Source: Clostridium sp. UBA1056
Lineage (GTDB): Bacteria; Bacillota; Clostridia; Clostridiales; Clostridiaceae
Assembly: GCA_002316385.1 (NCBI GenBank)
Contig: DCDL01000066.1
Span: 1-10,799, forward strand
Direction: 5' to 3'
Length of the DNA: 10,799 nucleotides
Positions 1 through 6,813 of this stretch are shown here, one piece after another (position 1 is the first letter of the stretch; each line of letters opens with the position of its first letter). Position numbers and translations under genes: made by a program. The notes under the pieces were generated by a model. It did no database searches, was not told where the DNA came from, and saw only the letters and a program-made list of their open reading frames with translations.

Positions 1-100
1 ATTGGGTGCGAATCGCTTTCACAGAGTGCGATGGGAGTATTAGAGCGGGTAGTGATCAGATAACACAAAATAGACGAGCACTCTGACTTATTTATTTTTT
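1..100 (+). other. GC-rich edge fragment, possible 3' end of a plus-strand gene
   Basis: The first 63 bases are about 48% G+C, well above the following DNA. Two plus-strand frames are open from the window edge: one stops at 61-63 (20 codons), the other at 84-86 (27 codons, beginning WVRIAFTECDG). The second faintly resembles the VRI(S/A) segment near the C-terminus of fold-type I aminotransferases, which is too short to call. An 8-bp inverted repeat, CAGAGTGC (22-29) and GCACTCTG (78-85), spans 48 bases and is followed by a T-rich run (87-100). This could be a poor terminator for a gene entering from the left. The neighbour at 190-1050 is convergent. Identity is unknown. Confidence 0.2.
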
Positions 101-150
101 GAAAATGCCTTAACATTATACTACTAAAATCCTTATGATATAAGAAATAA

Positions 151-185
151 AGGAGATATTTCAATATATCTTTGAAATATCTCCT
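151..185 (-). terminator. Rho-independent terminator of the rubredoxin-reductase gene
   Basis: The perfect 13-bp stem AGGAGATATTTCA (151-163) pairs with 173-185 across a 9-base loop. On the minus strand the stem begins four bases after the TAA stop of the reductase gene and is followed by a T-rich stretch (TTATTTCTTA). The plus side lacks a T-run, so it is assigned to the minus strand. Confidence 0.8.
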
Positions 186-189
186 AAAA

Positions 190-1050
190 TTACATTTTTG
201 CTAAATCTGCAGATGGTCCAAACATTTCATAGTTTATAGAATCATCTGATACTCCCATAGATTTTAATGCATCATATATCATTTTCATAAATCCTAATGG
301 TCCACAAAAGTAGAATTCTTCATCTTTTGATAGATTATGTTCAATCCATTCTTTAGTAAGATATCCTTCTACTTGATAATCTTCTCCAAGTTTATCAGTG
401 TCTAATGGGTTGCTATAGAAAAACTCTACATCTATATTATCATATTTTTCAGCTAAATCTTTTAAATCCTTCTTAAAGGTATGAACATTTGAATTTAATA
501 CTGCTTGAATAAATTTTACCTTCCTTCCTTCTTCTATAGCTTTATATAACATAGACATCATAGGTGTTATCCCTATACCTCCACTTATAAGTACTAAAGG
601 TTTATTACTATCCTTTAATATAAACTCTCCTAATGGTTCTGTTATTTCAACTTCATCACTTATATTAATATTATCATGAAGATATCTTGAAATTAATCCT
701 TTATCTTCTCTCTTAACACTTATTCTATAGAAATCTTCTCCTGGTTTCATAGACAAAGTATATTGTCTAACTTCACTAGACTTATCCCCTGTGCTTATTG
801 GTTTTATAGAAATAAACTGTCCCGCTTTATGAGTTTTTAGAGCTTTTTTATTTACAGGAGTTAGATAAAAAGATGTAACTACATCATTTTCTTTGACCTT
901 ATTAAATACTTTAAAGTTACTAAATAAATTATTTTCTTTTAGTTCTTCAAACATCTCTACCCCTACACCACAGATTGGGCAAATAAAATCTTTTGGTAAT
1001 TCCTCACCTTCATATATGTATCCACATACTTTACAAATATATTTTTTCAT
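190..1050 (-). CDS. Rubredoxin-like domain fused to a flavohemoprotein-type FAD/NAD(P)H reductase
   Basis: This 286-residue soluble protein opens with a short rubredoxin/rubrerythrin-type iron site: C6-x2-C9 and C24-x2-C27 within CPICG. A ferredoxin-NADP reductase module follows: the FAD-binding RQYTLS at 95-100, the pyridine-nucleotide loop GGIGITPM at 157-164, CGP at 249-251, and the C-terminal YEMFGP at 274-279. That ending resembles bacterial Hmp flavohemoproteins, so the reductase half looks Hmp-like with rubredoxin in place of globin. It probably passes electrons from NAD(P)H through FAD to the Fe(Cys)4 site and on to a partner such as a flavodiiron or rubrerythrin protein; the partner is inference. 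GGAGG (1062-1058) lies 7 bases before ATG. The gene stands alone, with its own promoter, palindrome and terminator. Confidence 0.85.
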   Translation of the reverse strand: MKKYICKVCGYIYEGEELPKDFICPICGVGVEMFEELKENNLFSNFKVFNKVKENDVVTSFYLTPVNKKALKTHKAGQFISIKPISTGDKSSEVRQYTLSMKPGEDFYRISVKREDKGLISRYLHDNINISDEVEITEPLGEFILKDSNKPLVLISGGIGITPMMSMLYKAIEEGRKVKFIQAVLNSNVHTFKKDLKDLAEKYDNIDVEFFYSNPLDTDKLGEDYQVEGYLTKEWIEHNLSKDEEFYFCGPLGFMKMIYDALKSMGVSDDSINYEMFGPSADLAKM

Positions 1051-1077
1051 ATTATATCCTCCATATTTATCCTATAC

Positions 1078-1104
1078 TATATCTACAATTTTATTGTAGA
1101 TATA
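1078..1104. promoter_or_regulatory. Perfect palindrome at the predicted transcription start: operator or 5' hairpin
   Basis: Arms TATATCTACAAT (1078-1089) and its exact reverse complement (1093-1104) flank TTT. The 12-bp arms sit just downstream of the TTGACT/TATTAT promoter, where the transcript should begin at about 1103. This is a usual place for a repressor. Because it is transcribed it could also form a hairpin at the 5' end of the mRNA. It ends 15 bases before the ribosome binding site. I cannot assign a regulator. Confidence 0.65.
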
Positions 1105-1109
1105 TATTT

Positions 1110-1138
1110 ATAATATTACTATTTTATCTATTAGTCAA
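1110..1138 (-). promoter_or_regulatory. Sigma-A-type promoter of the rubredoxin-reductase gene
   Basis: On the minus strand, the -35 box TTGACT (1138-1133) is followed after exactly 17 bases by the -10 box TATTAT (1115-1110). The predicted start is near 1103, at the edge of the palindrome. Confidence 0.65.
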
Positions 1139-1255
1139 TAATGATTATTAAGTAATAATTTCATAATCTTATTATTTAATAATATTCAAATAATAAAAAT
1201 TTATATACATTCTTTCTATTTAATTATTCTTATTCATCGGTAAATAACTAAATAC

Positions 1256-1774
1256 CTACATGATTTTAATATTACATGATTTAGAAATGTCATTATATAA
1301 TTCTAACACTTTATCATTATCAAAAAAACATGGAAATTTTTTATTATAGTTTCCCCATATAGTAAATGGATATTTAGTAAAATATACAGTGCAGAATAAA
1401 ATTTCCCTTGTACTCAATCTAGTTATAAATGGGATAATTTCTCTTGTTAATCTAAAATAAATTGTGTCTTCATTCAATGTTTCTTGAATTCTATACATAA
1501 CTTCCTTATCTTCTACTTCTAGTAATTTTATTAACCTCTCCTTACTCTCTTCCTCTAGAGTAGAAAAATATAAATCTACATAGGAGTTATACTCTCCATT
1601 CAGTATTATAGTTTCCTCCATAAATTTAATTATATTTTCCTCTGCCTCTTCTATTGTTTTACTTTCTAATATTACACTCTTAAAATTATTAAAACCTTCA
1701 TTGATATTATCAAATCTTATATCAACTAACTTTTTGAAATCCTCTTTACTCACTGGATATAATAAGTTATTCAT
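1256..1774 (-). CDS. Hypothetical protein, last gene of the marR-ABC-ABC operon
   Basis: This 172-residue protein is not recognised. It has no signal peptide or membrane segment. The first ~100 residues are rich in Glu and Lys and look helical. The last third is more aromatic (YFTKYPFTIWGNY at 131-143) and contains Cys128, Cys149 and Cys167 in no metal-binding spacing. The start is firm: GAGGAGGAA directly precedes ATG at the usual distance, and the gene begins only 16 bases after the stop of the second ABC gene. It should therefore be co-transcribed and translated with the exporter. A cytosolic accessory, immunity or substrate-handling role is possible but unsupported by any motif. No convincing terminator follows in the 205 bases to the next gene. 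Confidence 0.8.
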   Translation of the reverse strand: MNNLLYPVSKEDFKKLVDIRFDNINEGFNNFKSVILESKTIEEAEENIIKFMEETIILNGEYNSYVDLYFSTLEEESKERLIKLLEVEDKEVMYRIQETLNEDTIYFRLTREIIPFITRLSTREILFCTVYFTKYPFTIWGNYNKKFPCFFDNDKVLELYNDISKSCNIKIM

Positions 1775-1790
1775 CTTATTCCTCCTCTAA

Positions 1791-3536
1791 TTAATTCCAG
1801 GTTAGTTTTTCTAGTTCCATATGACTTCTATACCAATTATCCTTTTGTGACATCTCTTCTGGTGTTCCTATATTCTTTACTCTTCCATTCTCTATTCTAA
1901 CTATTTTATCGCAATCGATTATTGAAGATAATCTATGGGATATAGATAAAATTGTTCTAGTAGTTGATATCTTCTGTAATATGGAAACCACCTTTTCTTC
2001 CGTGACTGAATCTAAATTAGCGGTTATTTCATCTAATAATAAAATTGGTGGATTCATAACTATAGCTCTAGCAATAGCAAGTAGTTGCTTTTGTCCTTGT
2101 GAAAATAACTTGTCATGCTCTATCATAGTTTCATACCCTTTTTCTAAAGTTAATACATAATCGTGTAGTCCTACTAATTTCATTACTACTTCTACATTTT
2201 CTTGGGAAATATTCTTATCTTGTAGTGTTACTTGATCTTTAACACTTCCTTCGATAAATGTAAATCCTTGAGATACATAACCAAAAATCTTTCTTTTTTC
2301 TTTATTAGGAATACTATATACATCTACTTCATTTATTGTAATGCTACCCTTTGTAGGTTTAATTAGTCCTAAAATCAGCTTAAACAAAGTTGATTTTCCT
2401 ACTCCTGTTCTTCCTACAACAGTTATTTTTTCACCAGCTACTATATCAAATGAAATCTCTTCTAATACTCTTATACCTTTTGTATAACTAAATGATACAT
2501 TATTAAATCCTATAGTTACATATTTAGGATCACTAATTAATGTTTCCTTTTTTAATTTTCTATTTTTATCTTCTTCTTCTCTCTCTTCATAAAACTCATT
2601 CACACGCTTTATTCCTGAAATAGCTCTTTGTATATCTTGAAATTCCATACCTAAATTCTCTATAGGCGAAAACAAATTAGAAATTAAATCTATAGAAGCA
2701 GCCACCATTCCTAATGAAATACCTATATAGTTAAATTGACTTGAAGATAATATTACAATGATAGAAATTACAGCGGCACGTATAAGTTGAATAATTGGAG
2801 AGTACACGGAATCAAAATAATTTATTTTTTCTACAGTTTCAAAATTATCTTTTAAATATTCCACATATTTATCTTCCATATACTTTTCTTTACTATAAGT
2901 TTTAATCATAGTTATGTTCTTCAAACTTTCAGAAATATGATTATTTACTTTTCCAACTAAAACTCTATTTCTAAACTGAGCCTTTAACATGAGTTTCTGA
3001 AAACCTCTAGTTATGAGATAAATTATAGGAATTAATATCAATGTAACTATTCCTAAATAAAAACTAAATATCCAAATGGATATTAATATTCCTATTATTT
3101 TAAAGCAATCTATAATCATTCCGATAATTCCATTAGTAAATAGAGAGTTGATTGTATCTACATCATTTGTGAACAATGAAACTACTTCTCCTGAATCATT
3201 ATTAGAAAAATACATAGAATTTACTTTTTCTAACTTATACATCATTTCTTTACGTATTTCCTTAGTTATTTTTTGCCCTAAAACTACTAAAAAAGCTTCC
3301 TTTATTACATCTAGTATACCTATAAAAATTAATACTAATAAATATATAATTGCTATGCTAAGTAACCCTGTTGTAACTTCATTTATCAAATATTTATCTA
3401 TGATAACTTTCAAAAGTTGAGGTGGAACCAAACTAAGTACTACTACTCCAATGATTACTAAAACTAAAATTATACAAAATCCAATATTATTTTTAATTAC
3501 TTTTTTTATGGACTTACTAACTAATCTATCCTTCAC
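1791..3536 (-). CDS. ABC exporter half-transporter (TMD-NBD), subunit with the intact catalytic Glu
   Basis: This is an exporter-type half-transporter: an N-terminal six-helix domain (about 15-305) and a C-terminal ATPase domain. The start is GTG at 3536 (581 residues), because AGAGGT (3549-3544) lies 7 bases upstream. An in-frame GTG at 3545 would have no such site. Motifs in this numbering: Walker A GRTGVGKST 375-383, Q-loop Gln423, signature FSQGQ 478-482 (LSGGQ expected), Walker B ILLLDE ending at Glu503, switch His534. The signature is degenerate while the catalytic Glu is present, the opposite of its partner. The start overlaps the partner's stop by 11 bases, implying translational coupling. 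It probably forms a heterodimeric multidrug or peptide exporter with the upstream subunit; the substrate is unknown. Confidence 0.93.
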   Translation of the reverse strand: MKDRLVSKSIKKVIKNNIGFCIILVLVIIGVVVLSLVPPQLLKVIIDKYLINEVTTGLLSIAIIYLLVLIFIGILDVIKEAFLVVLGQKITKEIRKEMMYKLEKVNSMYFSNNDSGEVVSLFTNDVDTINSLFTNGIIGMIIDCFKIIGILISIWIFSFYLGIVTLILIPIIYLITRGFQKLMLKAQFRNRVLVGKVNNHISESLKNITMIKTYSKEKYMEDKYVEYLKDNFETVEKINYFDSVYSPIIQLIRAAVISIIVILSSSQFNYIGISLGMVAASIDLISNLFSPIENLGMEFQDIQRAISGIKRVNEFYEEREEEDKNRKLKKETLISDPKYVTIGFNNVSFSYTKGIRVLEEISFDIVAGEKITVVGRTGVGKSTLFKLILGLIKPTKGSITINEVDVYSIPNKEKRKIFGYVSQGFTFIEGSVKDQVTLQDKNISQENVEVVMKLVGLHDYVLTLEKGYETMIEHDKLFSQGQKQLLAIARAIVMNPPILLLDEITANLDSVTEEKVVSILQKISTTRTILSISHRLSSIIDCDKIVRIENGRVKNIGTPEEMSQKDNWYRSHMELEKLTWN

Positions 3537-5262
3537 TAATCTCACCTCTTTGTAATTTATAAATAGTAGAATACAATTGAGATTTATTTATTAACTCTTC
3601 ATGGGTACCACACTCTACCTTCTTATCTTCATGAAACATAATTACCTTATCAACTTGATTAAACATAGTTAGTCGATGAGATATTATTATGATTATACTG
3701 TATTTATAATTACTACGTAAGTTATTAATAATTTCACTTTCAGTATTCACATCTATGGCTGAAAATGGATCATCTAAAATAATTACTTTATTTTTATTTA
3801 ATAAAGCCCTAGCAAGAGATAATCTAGCTTGTTGTCCCCCACTTAATCTAACACCGCTACTTCCAACCAAGGTGTTTTCTCCTTGTTCCATACTCTCTAG
3901 GTCTTTATTAAAACAAACATCCTTCAATACTTCTTTTATAGACTTATTCTTTCCTAATGTAATATTATTATAGATAGTATCAGATAATAGTTGAGTGTTA
4001 TGTCCTAAGTAAGATATTATTTCACTTCTTTCATACTCACTATAGTCTCTCAATTCTCTATTATCGATTTTTATACTCCCCTTATAATCATAAATCCCAA
4101 GAAGTGCTATACCTAAAGTAGATTTTCCGCTAGCTATAGGTCCAGTAACTCCTATAATTTCTCCAGTTTTACCTTCAAAGTTAATATTTCTAATAACTTC
4201 TACATCTCTATTAGGATAGGAAAAGCTCAAATTTTTCACCTGAATGGTCGTACCTTTTTTATGAATATCAGTAGTCGTATTCTTTACTTCATAATCCTTT
4301 AAATAAGGCTTAATTCTAAGCCAAGAAATTCTTGATTTCTGGGCTGAATTAAATAGCTTGGCTGTTTTACTAGCTTTCGTTGTAATTGCAGTAAACATCA
4401 CCATATATGTGGAAAAATTACCTACAGTCCAGCTTCCTTCAATTACTTTATTACCACCTAGATAAATAACTATAATTATTCCTAATAGGGCTATCACATT
4501 ATATACAGGCTGCATAGCATTTTCCAAAACACTTGCTTTAACTGCCTTTCTTTGAAGTTCATTTAAATGGTGAAAATACTCTTCTCTATTCTTATCCTCT
4601 AATCCATTAATTCTAAATAAAATTGCATTCTCTATACTGTCATAGGTTAAATCGGTTACTACACTACTTTCGTTTCTATAATCTGTAGAATATTTATATA
4701 TTACTCCCTTTAGCACTTCTGCCAATTTCATAGCAACAGGAATGAATAAACAGGATATAAGAGTAATCTTAGCATCATAAGTTATCATAGTAACTAAATA
4801 GGCTATCATTAAAACTCCTGTATCAAAAACCTCTGTAGTTACCTTTCTCATACCTTCAACACATAAATCTACATCTGAAATAACCCTAGTCATAAGGTTT
4901 CCCATATTTTCATCACTGAGTTCATTTATATTTTTACTCATTATGTTGTTATAAATCATAAGACGCATTGTTGCACTTGTACTATTAGCAAATCTTCTCA
5001 CATAAAATCTTTTAAAGAAACGAGCAAGTTGAATAAATGCAATAGCTCCTATAAATAAAGCTATTCTTATAAATACAATATTTAAGGATTCTTTATTTAA
5101 TATAGAATCTATTAAATTTCCTTGTAGTATTGGCCCTACAACAGTAGCACCATTGAATGCTATCCCAAAAAATATTATCATAGCTACTACTTTTTTTTCT
5201 TTTAGCCAATAGTTCTTAATAAGATTTGGTTCCTCCATAGGCTCAATCTTCAAAGCTCTCAT
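3526..5262 (-). CDS. ABC exporter half-transporter (TMD-NBD), subunit with a degenerate ATPase site
   Basis: This 578-residue exporter half-transporter has membrane helices within about 25-300 and an ATPase domain from about 338. Motifs: Walker A GPIASGKST 374-382, canonical signature LSGGQ 473-477, Walker B VIILDDP 493-499 with Asp498 where the catalytic Glu belongs, and His529 of the switch. At the Q-loop position the sequence reads YLGHNTQ, placing His421 where Gln is usual. Its own Walker site should therefore hydrolyse ATP poorly, while its intact signature completes the partner's site. This fits the known asymmetric heterodimeric exporters (TM287/288, BmrCD, PatAB type). AGGTGG inside marR lies 9 bases before ATG, and the gene overlaps marR by 20 bases. 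The MarR-ABC-ABC order resembles known drug-efflux operons. Confidence 0.93.
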   Translation of the reverse strand: MRALKIEPMEEPNLIKNYWLKEKKVVAMIIFFGIAFNGATVVGPILQGNLIDSILNKESLNIVFIRIALFIGAIAFIQLARFFKRFYVRRFANSTSATMRLMIYNNIMSKNINELSDENMGNLMTRVISDVDLCVEGMRKVTTEVFDTGVLMIAYLVTMITYDAKITLISCLFIPVAMKLAEVLKGVIYKYSTDYRNESSVVTDLTYDSIENAILFRINGLEDKNREEYFHHLNELQRKAVKASVLENAMQPVYNVIALLGIIIVIYLGGNKVIEGSWTVGNFSTYMVMFTAITTKASKTAKLFNSAQKSRISWLRIKPYLKDYEVKNTTTDIHKKGTTIQVKNLSFSYPNRDVEVIRNINFEGKTGEIIGVTGPIASGKSTLGIALLGIYDYKGSIKIDNRELRDYSEYERSEIISYLGHNTQLLSDTIYNNITLGKNKSIKEVLKDVCFNKDLESMEQGENTLVGSSGVRLSGGQQARLSLARALLNKNKVIILDDPFSAIDVNTESEIINNLRSNYKYSIIIIISHRLTMFNQVDKVIMFHEDKKVECGTHEELINKSQLYSTIYKLQRGEISEG

Positions 5263-5722
5263 CTAATACATCCACCTTTTCAATAATATTTTTGAAGTTT
5301 GCTCTTCTTTCCATTTTAGATTTTACATATAATTTTTTTAATACCTTTAAGAAAATTTCCTTCTCCTCATTATCTATATCTTCCATAAGCCATTGATAGA
5401 AATGAGTTTCCGTGGCTGTAGCTATATCCTTTACCTCTTTAGTTTTTTCTGTAGGAAATAATCTATTAATTCTCTTGTCCTTTTCATCCTTATACCTAAC
5501 TACATACCCTTTTTTTTCCAGATTACTCACTAACCGAGTCACTGCAGCCTTATCAATAGATAACAATCCTCTCAACTCTTCTTGGCTTAAGCCTTCTCTT
5601 TTTCTTATATATCTTAAACACATGTATTCAGAAGCACTAAGATTTATTCCACTAAGAACACCATTAGTGTACATTTGTGCAACTCTTCCGATTTTGGTAA
5701 TATATCTTTTTGTTTCATCCAT
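5243..5722 (-). CDS. MarR-family transcriptional regulator, probable repressor of the ABC exporter operon
   Basis: This 159-residue protein has the MarR winged-helix layout: helices to about residue 40, a helix-turn-helix (LSQEELRGLLSIDKAAVTRL, 45-64), recognition helix about 57-71, a charged wing (YKDEKDKR, 77-84), and C-terminal dimer helices. The start is ATG at 5722, because AGGGGG (5735-5730) sits just upstream. A longer in-frame start at 5758 would place coding sequence across the operator and lacks a binding site, so it is rejected. It is the first gene of a four-gene operon and overlaps the first ABC gene by 20 bases. Two inverted repeats over its own promoter suggest autorepression, released by a ligand that may be an exporter substrate. 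The ligand is not evident. Confidence 0.92.
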   Translation of the reverse strand: MDETKRYITKIGRVAQMYTNGVLSGINLSASEYMCLRYIRKREGLSQEELRGLLSIDKAAVTRLVSNLEKKGYVVRYKDEKDKRINRLFPTEKTKEVKDIATATETHFYQWLMEDIDNEEKEIFLKVLKKLYVKSKMERRANFKNIIEKVDVLDESFED

Positions 5723-5738
5723 AGTGTAACCCCCTACA

Positions 5739-5766
5739 TAATATAGTTGATAAATCAACTATATTA
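5739..5766. promoter_or_regulatory. Probable MarR operator, site 1
   Basis: A perfect palindrome: TAATATAGTTGAT (5739-5751), AA, then the exact reverse complement (5754-5766), 13-bp arms. The core is GTTGA-N4-TCAAC. It lies between the ribosome binding site and -10 box of marR and covers the predicted transcription start near 5760. Confidence 0.7.
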
Positions 5767-5796
5767 AACATATCAATAAATAGGTTGATATGTCAA
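5767..5796 (-). promoter_or_regulatory. Promoter of the marR-ABC-ABC operon
   Basis: On the minus strand the exact consensus -35 box TTGACA (5796-5791) is followed after 18 bases by TATGTT (5772-5767), a weaker -10 box. It is flanked and overlapped by the two GTTGA-N4-TCAAC sites, as expected of an autorepressed promoter. Confidence 0.55.
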
Positions 5797-5798
5797 CT
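5783..5798. promoter_or_regulatory. Probable MarR operator, site 2
   Basis: GTTGA (5784-5788), four bases, TCAAC (5793-5797): the same core and spacing as site 1, centred 38 bp from it. It overlaps the -35 box TTGACA of the marR promoter. The flanks are less symmetrical than in site 1, suggesting weaker binding. Confidence 0.6.
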
Positions 5799-5847
5799 AT
5801 AATATTATATATTATTCCATTTATATTCCAAAATTCCCCTTTATGCA

Positions 5848-5856
5848 TGATATAAT
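5848..5856 (+). promoter_or_regulatory. Extended -10 promoter of the ABC-2 exporter operon
   Basis: TG-A-TATAAT (TG at 5848-5849, TATAAT 5851-5856) is an extended -10 element. The -35 region is poor (TTCCAA at 5826-5831), which an extended -10 can tolerate. The predicted start near 5863 lies about 20 bases before the ribosome binding site. The MarR sites are 50 or more bases upstream of this box, so direct repression is not obvious. Confidence 0.5.
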
Positions 5857-5898
5857 ATTATATATGATTTGATCTTTTTATAACAAGGAGGTGCTTTC

Positions 5899-6813
5899 TT
5901 GGAGAAAATAATTGAAGTACAAAATCTAAAAAAATTCTATGGTGACATCAAAGCAGTAAATGGAATAGATTTTTATGTTGAAAAAGGGAAACTATTTGCA
6001 TTTTTAGGTCCTAATGGTGCAGGTAAATCAACTACTATTGATATTATTTGCACATTTTTAAAACCAGATGAAGGCGATGTGTCCATCAATGGTTTTTCCT
6101 TAGGAAAAGATGATGCTAAAATCCGCTCTATAATTGGAGCTGTATTTCAAGATGGATTATTAGACGATCTATTAACCGTTAAAGAAAATCTTAAGATACG
6201 TGGTAGCTTTTATGGCTTAAAAGGTGATGAGCTTTCAAAGGCCGTGGATAGTGCAATGGAAATCACTGGTGTCGAAGATTTTGCTAAACGCCCCTATGGA
6301 AAGCTGTCTGGTGGACAAAGGCGTAGAGCAGACATAGCTAGAGCCCTTATTAACACTCCTAAAATACTTTTTTTAGATGAGCCCACAACAGGACTTGATC
6401 CTCAGACACGTAAAAATGTTTGGGAAACTATACTTAAATTACAAAACGAAAGAGACATGACCATTTTTCTTACTACACACTACATGGAGGAAGCTACAGC
6501 TGCTGACTATGTAGTTGTCATTGATGACGGAAAAATATCAGCAAAAGGAACACCATCAGAACTGCGTGAAAAATATTCTAGTGATATTTTAATCCTTTAT
6601 TCTAAAGATGAGACTGACCTTTTAAATATATTAAAAACAAATTCTCTTAATTATAAAAAGATTGGTGACCGACTTATCATCAAAATACCTTCTACCATGG
6701 CCTCCCTTCCTATTATTGAACAATGTAAAAAACATATAAATGGTTTTGAAGTTCACAATGGTACTATGGATGATGCCTTTATTGGAATTACAGGAAAGGA
6801 GATTAGAGAATGA
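5899..6813 (+). CDS. ABC-2 exporter ATPase subunit, DrrA-like
   Basis: This cytosolic ATPase of 304 residues powers the membrane partner encoded next. Motifs: Walker A GPNGAGKST 37-45, Q-loop Gln84, signature LSGGQ 136-140, Walker B ILFLDEP 156-162 with catalytic Glu161, D-loop GLD 165-167 and switch His194. A C-terminal extension of about 80 residues follows, as in the DrrA/CcmA drug and antibiotic exporter family. Start is TTG at 5899, 6 bases after AAGGAGGT (5885-5892). The stop overlaps the next ATG (ATGA), giving tight coupling. Several stretches are much richer in G+C than the flanking operons (for example about 48% in 6301-6360), and CGT/CGC arginine codons are used where the neighbours use AGA. 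This suggests a different origin. The substrate is not predictable. Confidence 0.93.
   Translation: MEKIIEVQNLKKFYGDIKAVNGIDFYVEKGKLFAFLGPNGAGKSTTIDIICTFLKPDEGDVSINGFSLGKDDAKIRSIIGAVFQDGLLDDLLTVKENLKIRGSFYGLKGDELSKAVDSAMEITGVEDFAKRPYGKLSGGQRRRADIARALINTPKILFLDEPTTGLDPQTRKNVWETILKLQNERDMTIFLTTHYMEEATAADYVVVIDDGKISAKGTPSELREKYSSDILILYSKDETDLLNILKTNSLNYKKIGDRLIIKIPSTMASLPIIEQCKKHINGFEVHNGTMDDAFIGITGKEIRE

Noticed and set aside
1169..1196. 9-bp A/T-only hairpin downstream of the 172-residue gene
   Set aside because: No G-C pairs and no T-run on either side, so not a credible terminator; such repeats are expected in very AT-rich DNA.
3076..3420. 114-codon plus-strand frame opposite the second ABC gene
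   Set aside because: Antisense shadow of a well-supported membrane protein gene, with no start signal.
5412..5729. 105-codon plus-strand frame opposite marR
   Set aside because: It mirrors the marR coding sequence, has no ribosome binding site and gives an implausible protein.
5739..5798. MarR sites as direct operators of the divergent ABC-2 operon
   Set aside because: They lie 50 or more bases upstream of that operon's extended -10 box, too far for simple blocking; regulation at a distance cannot be excluded.
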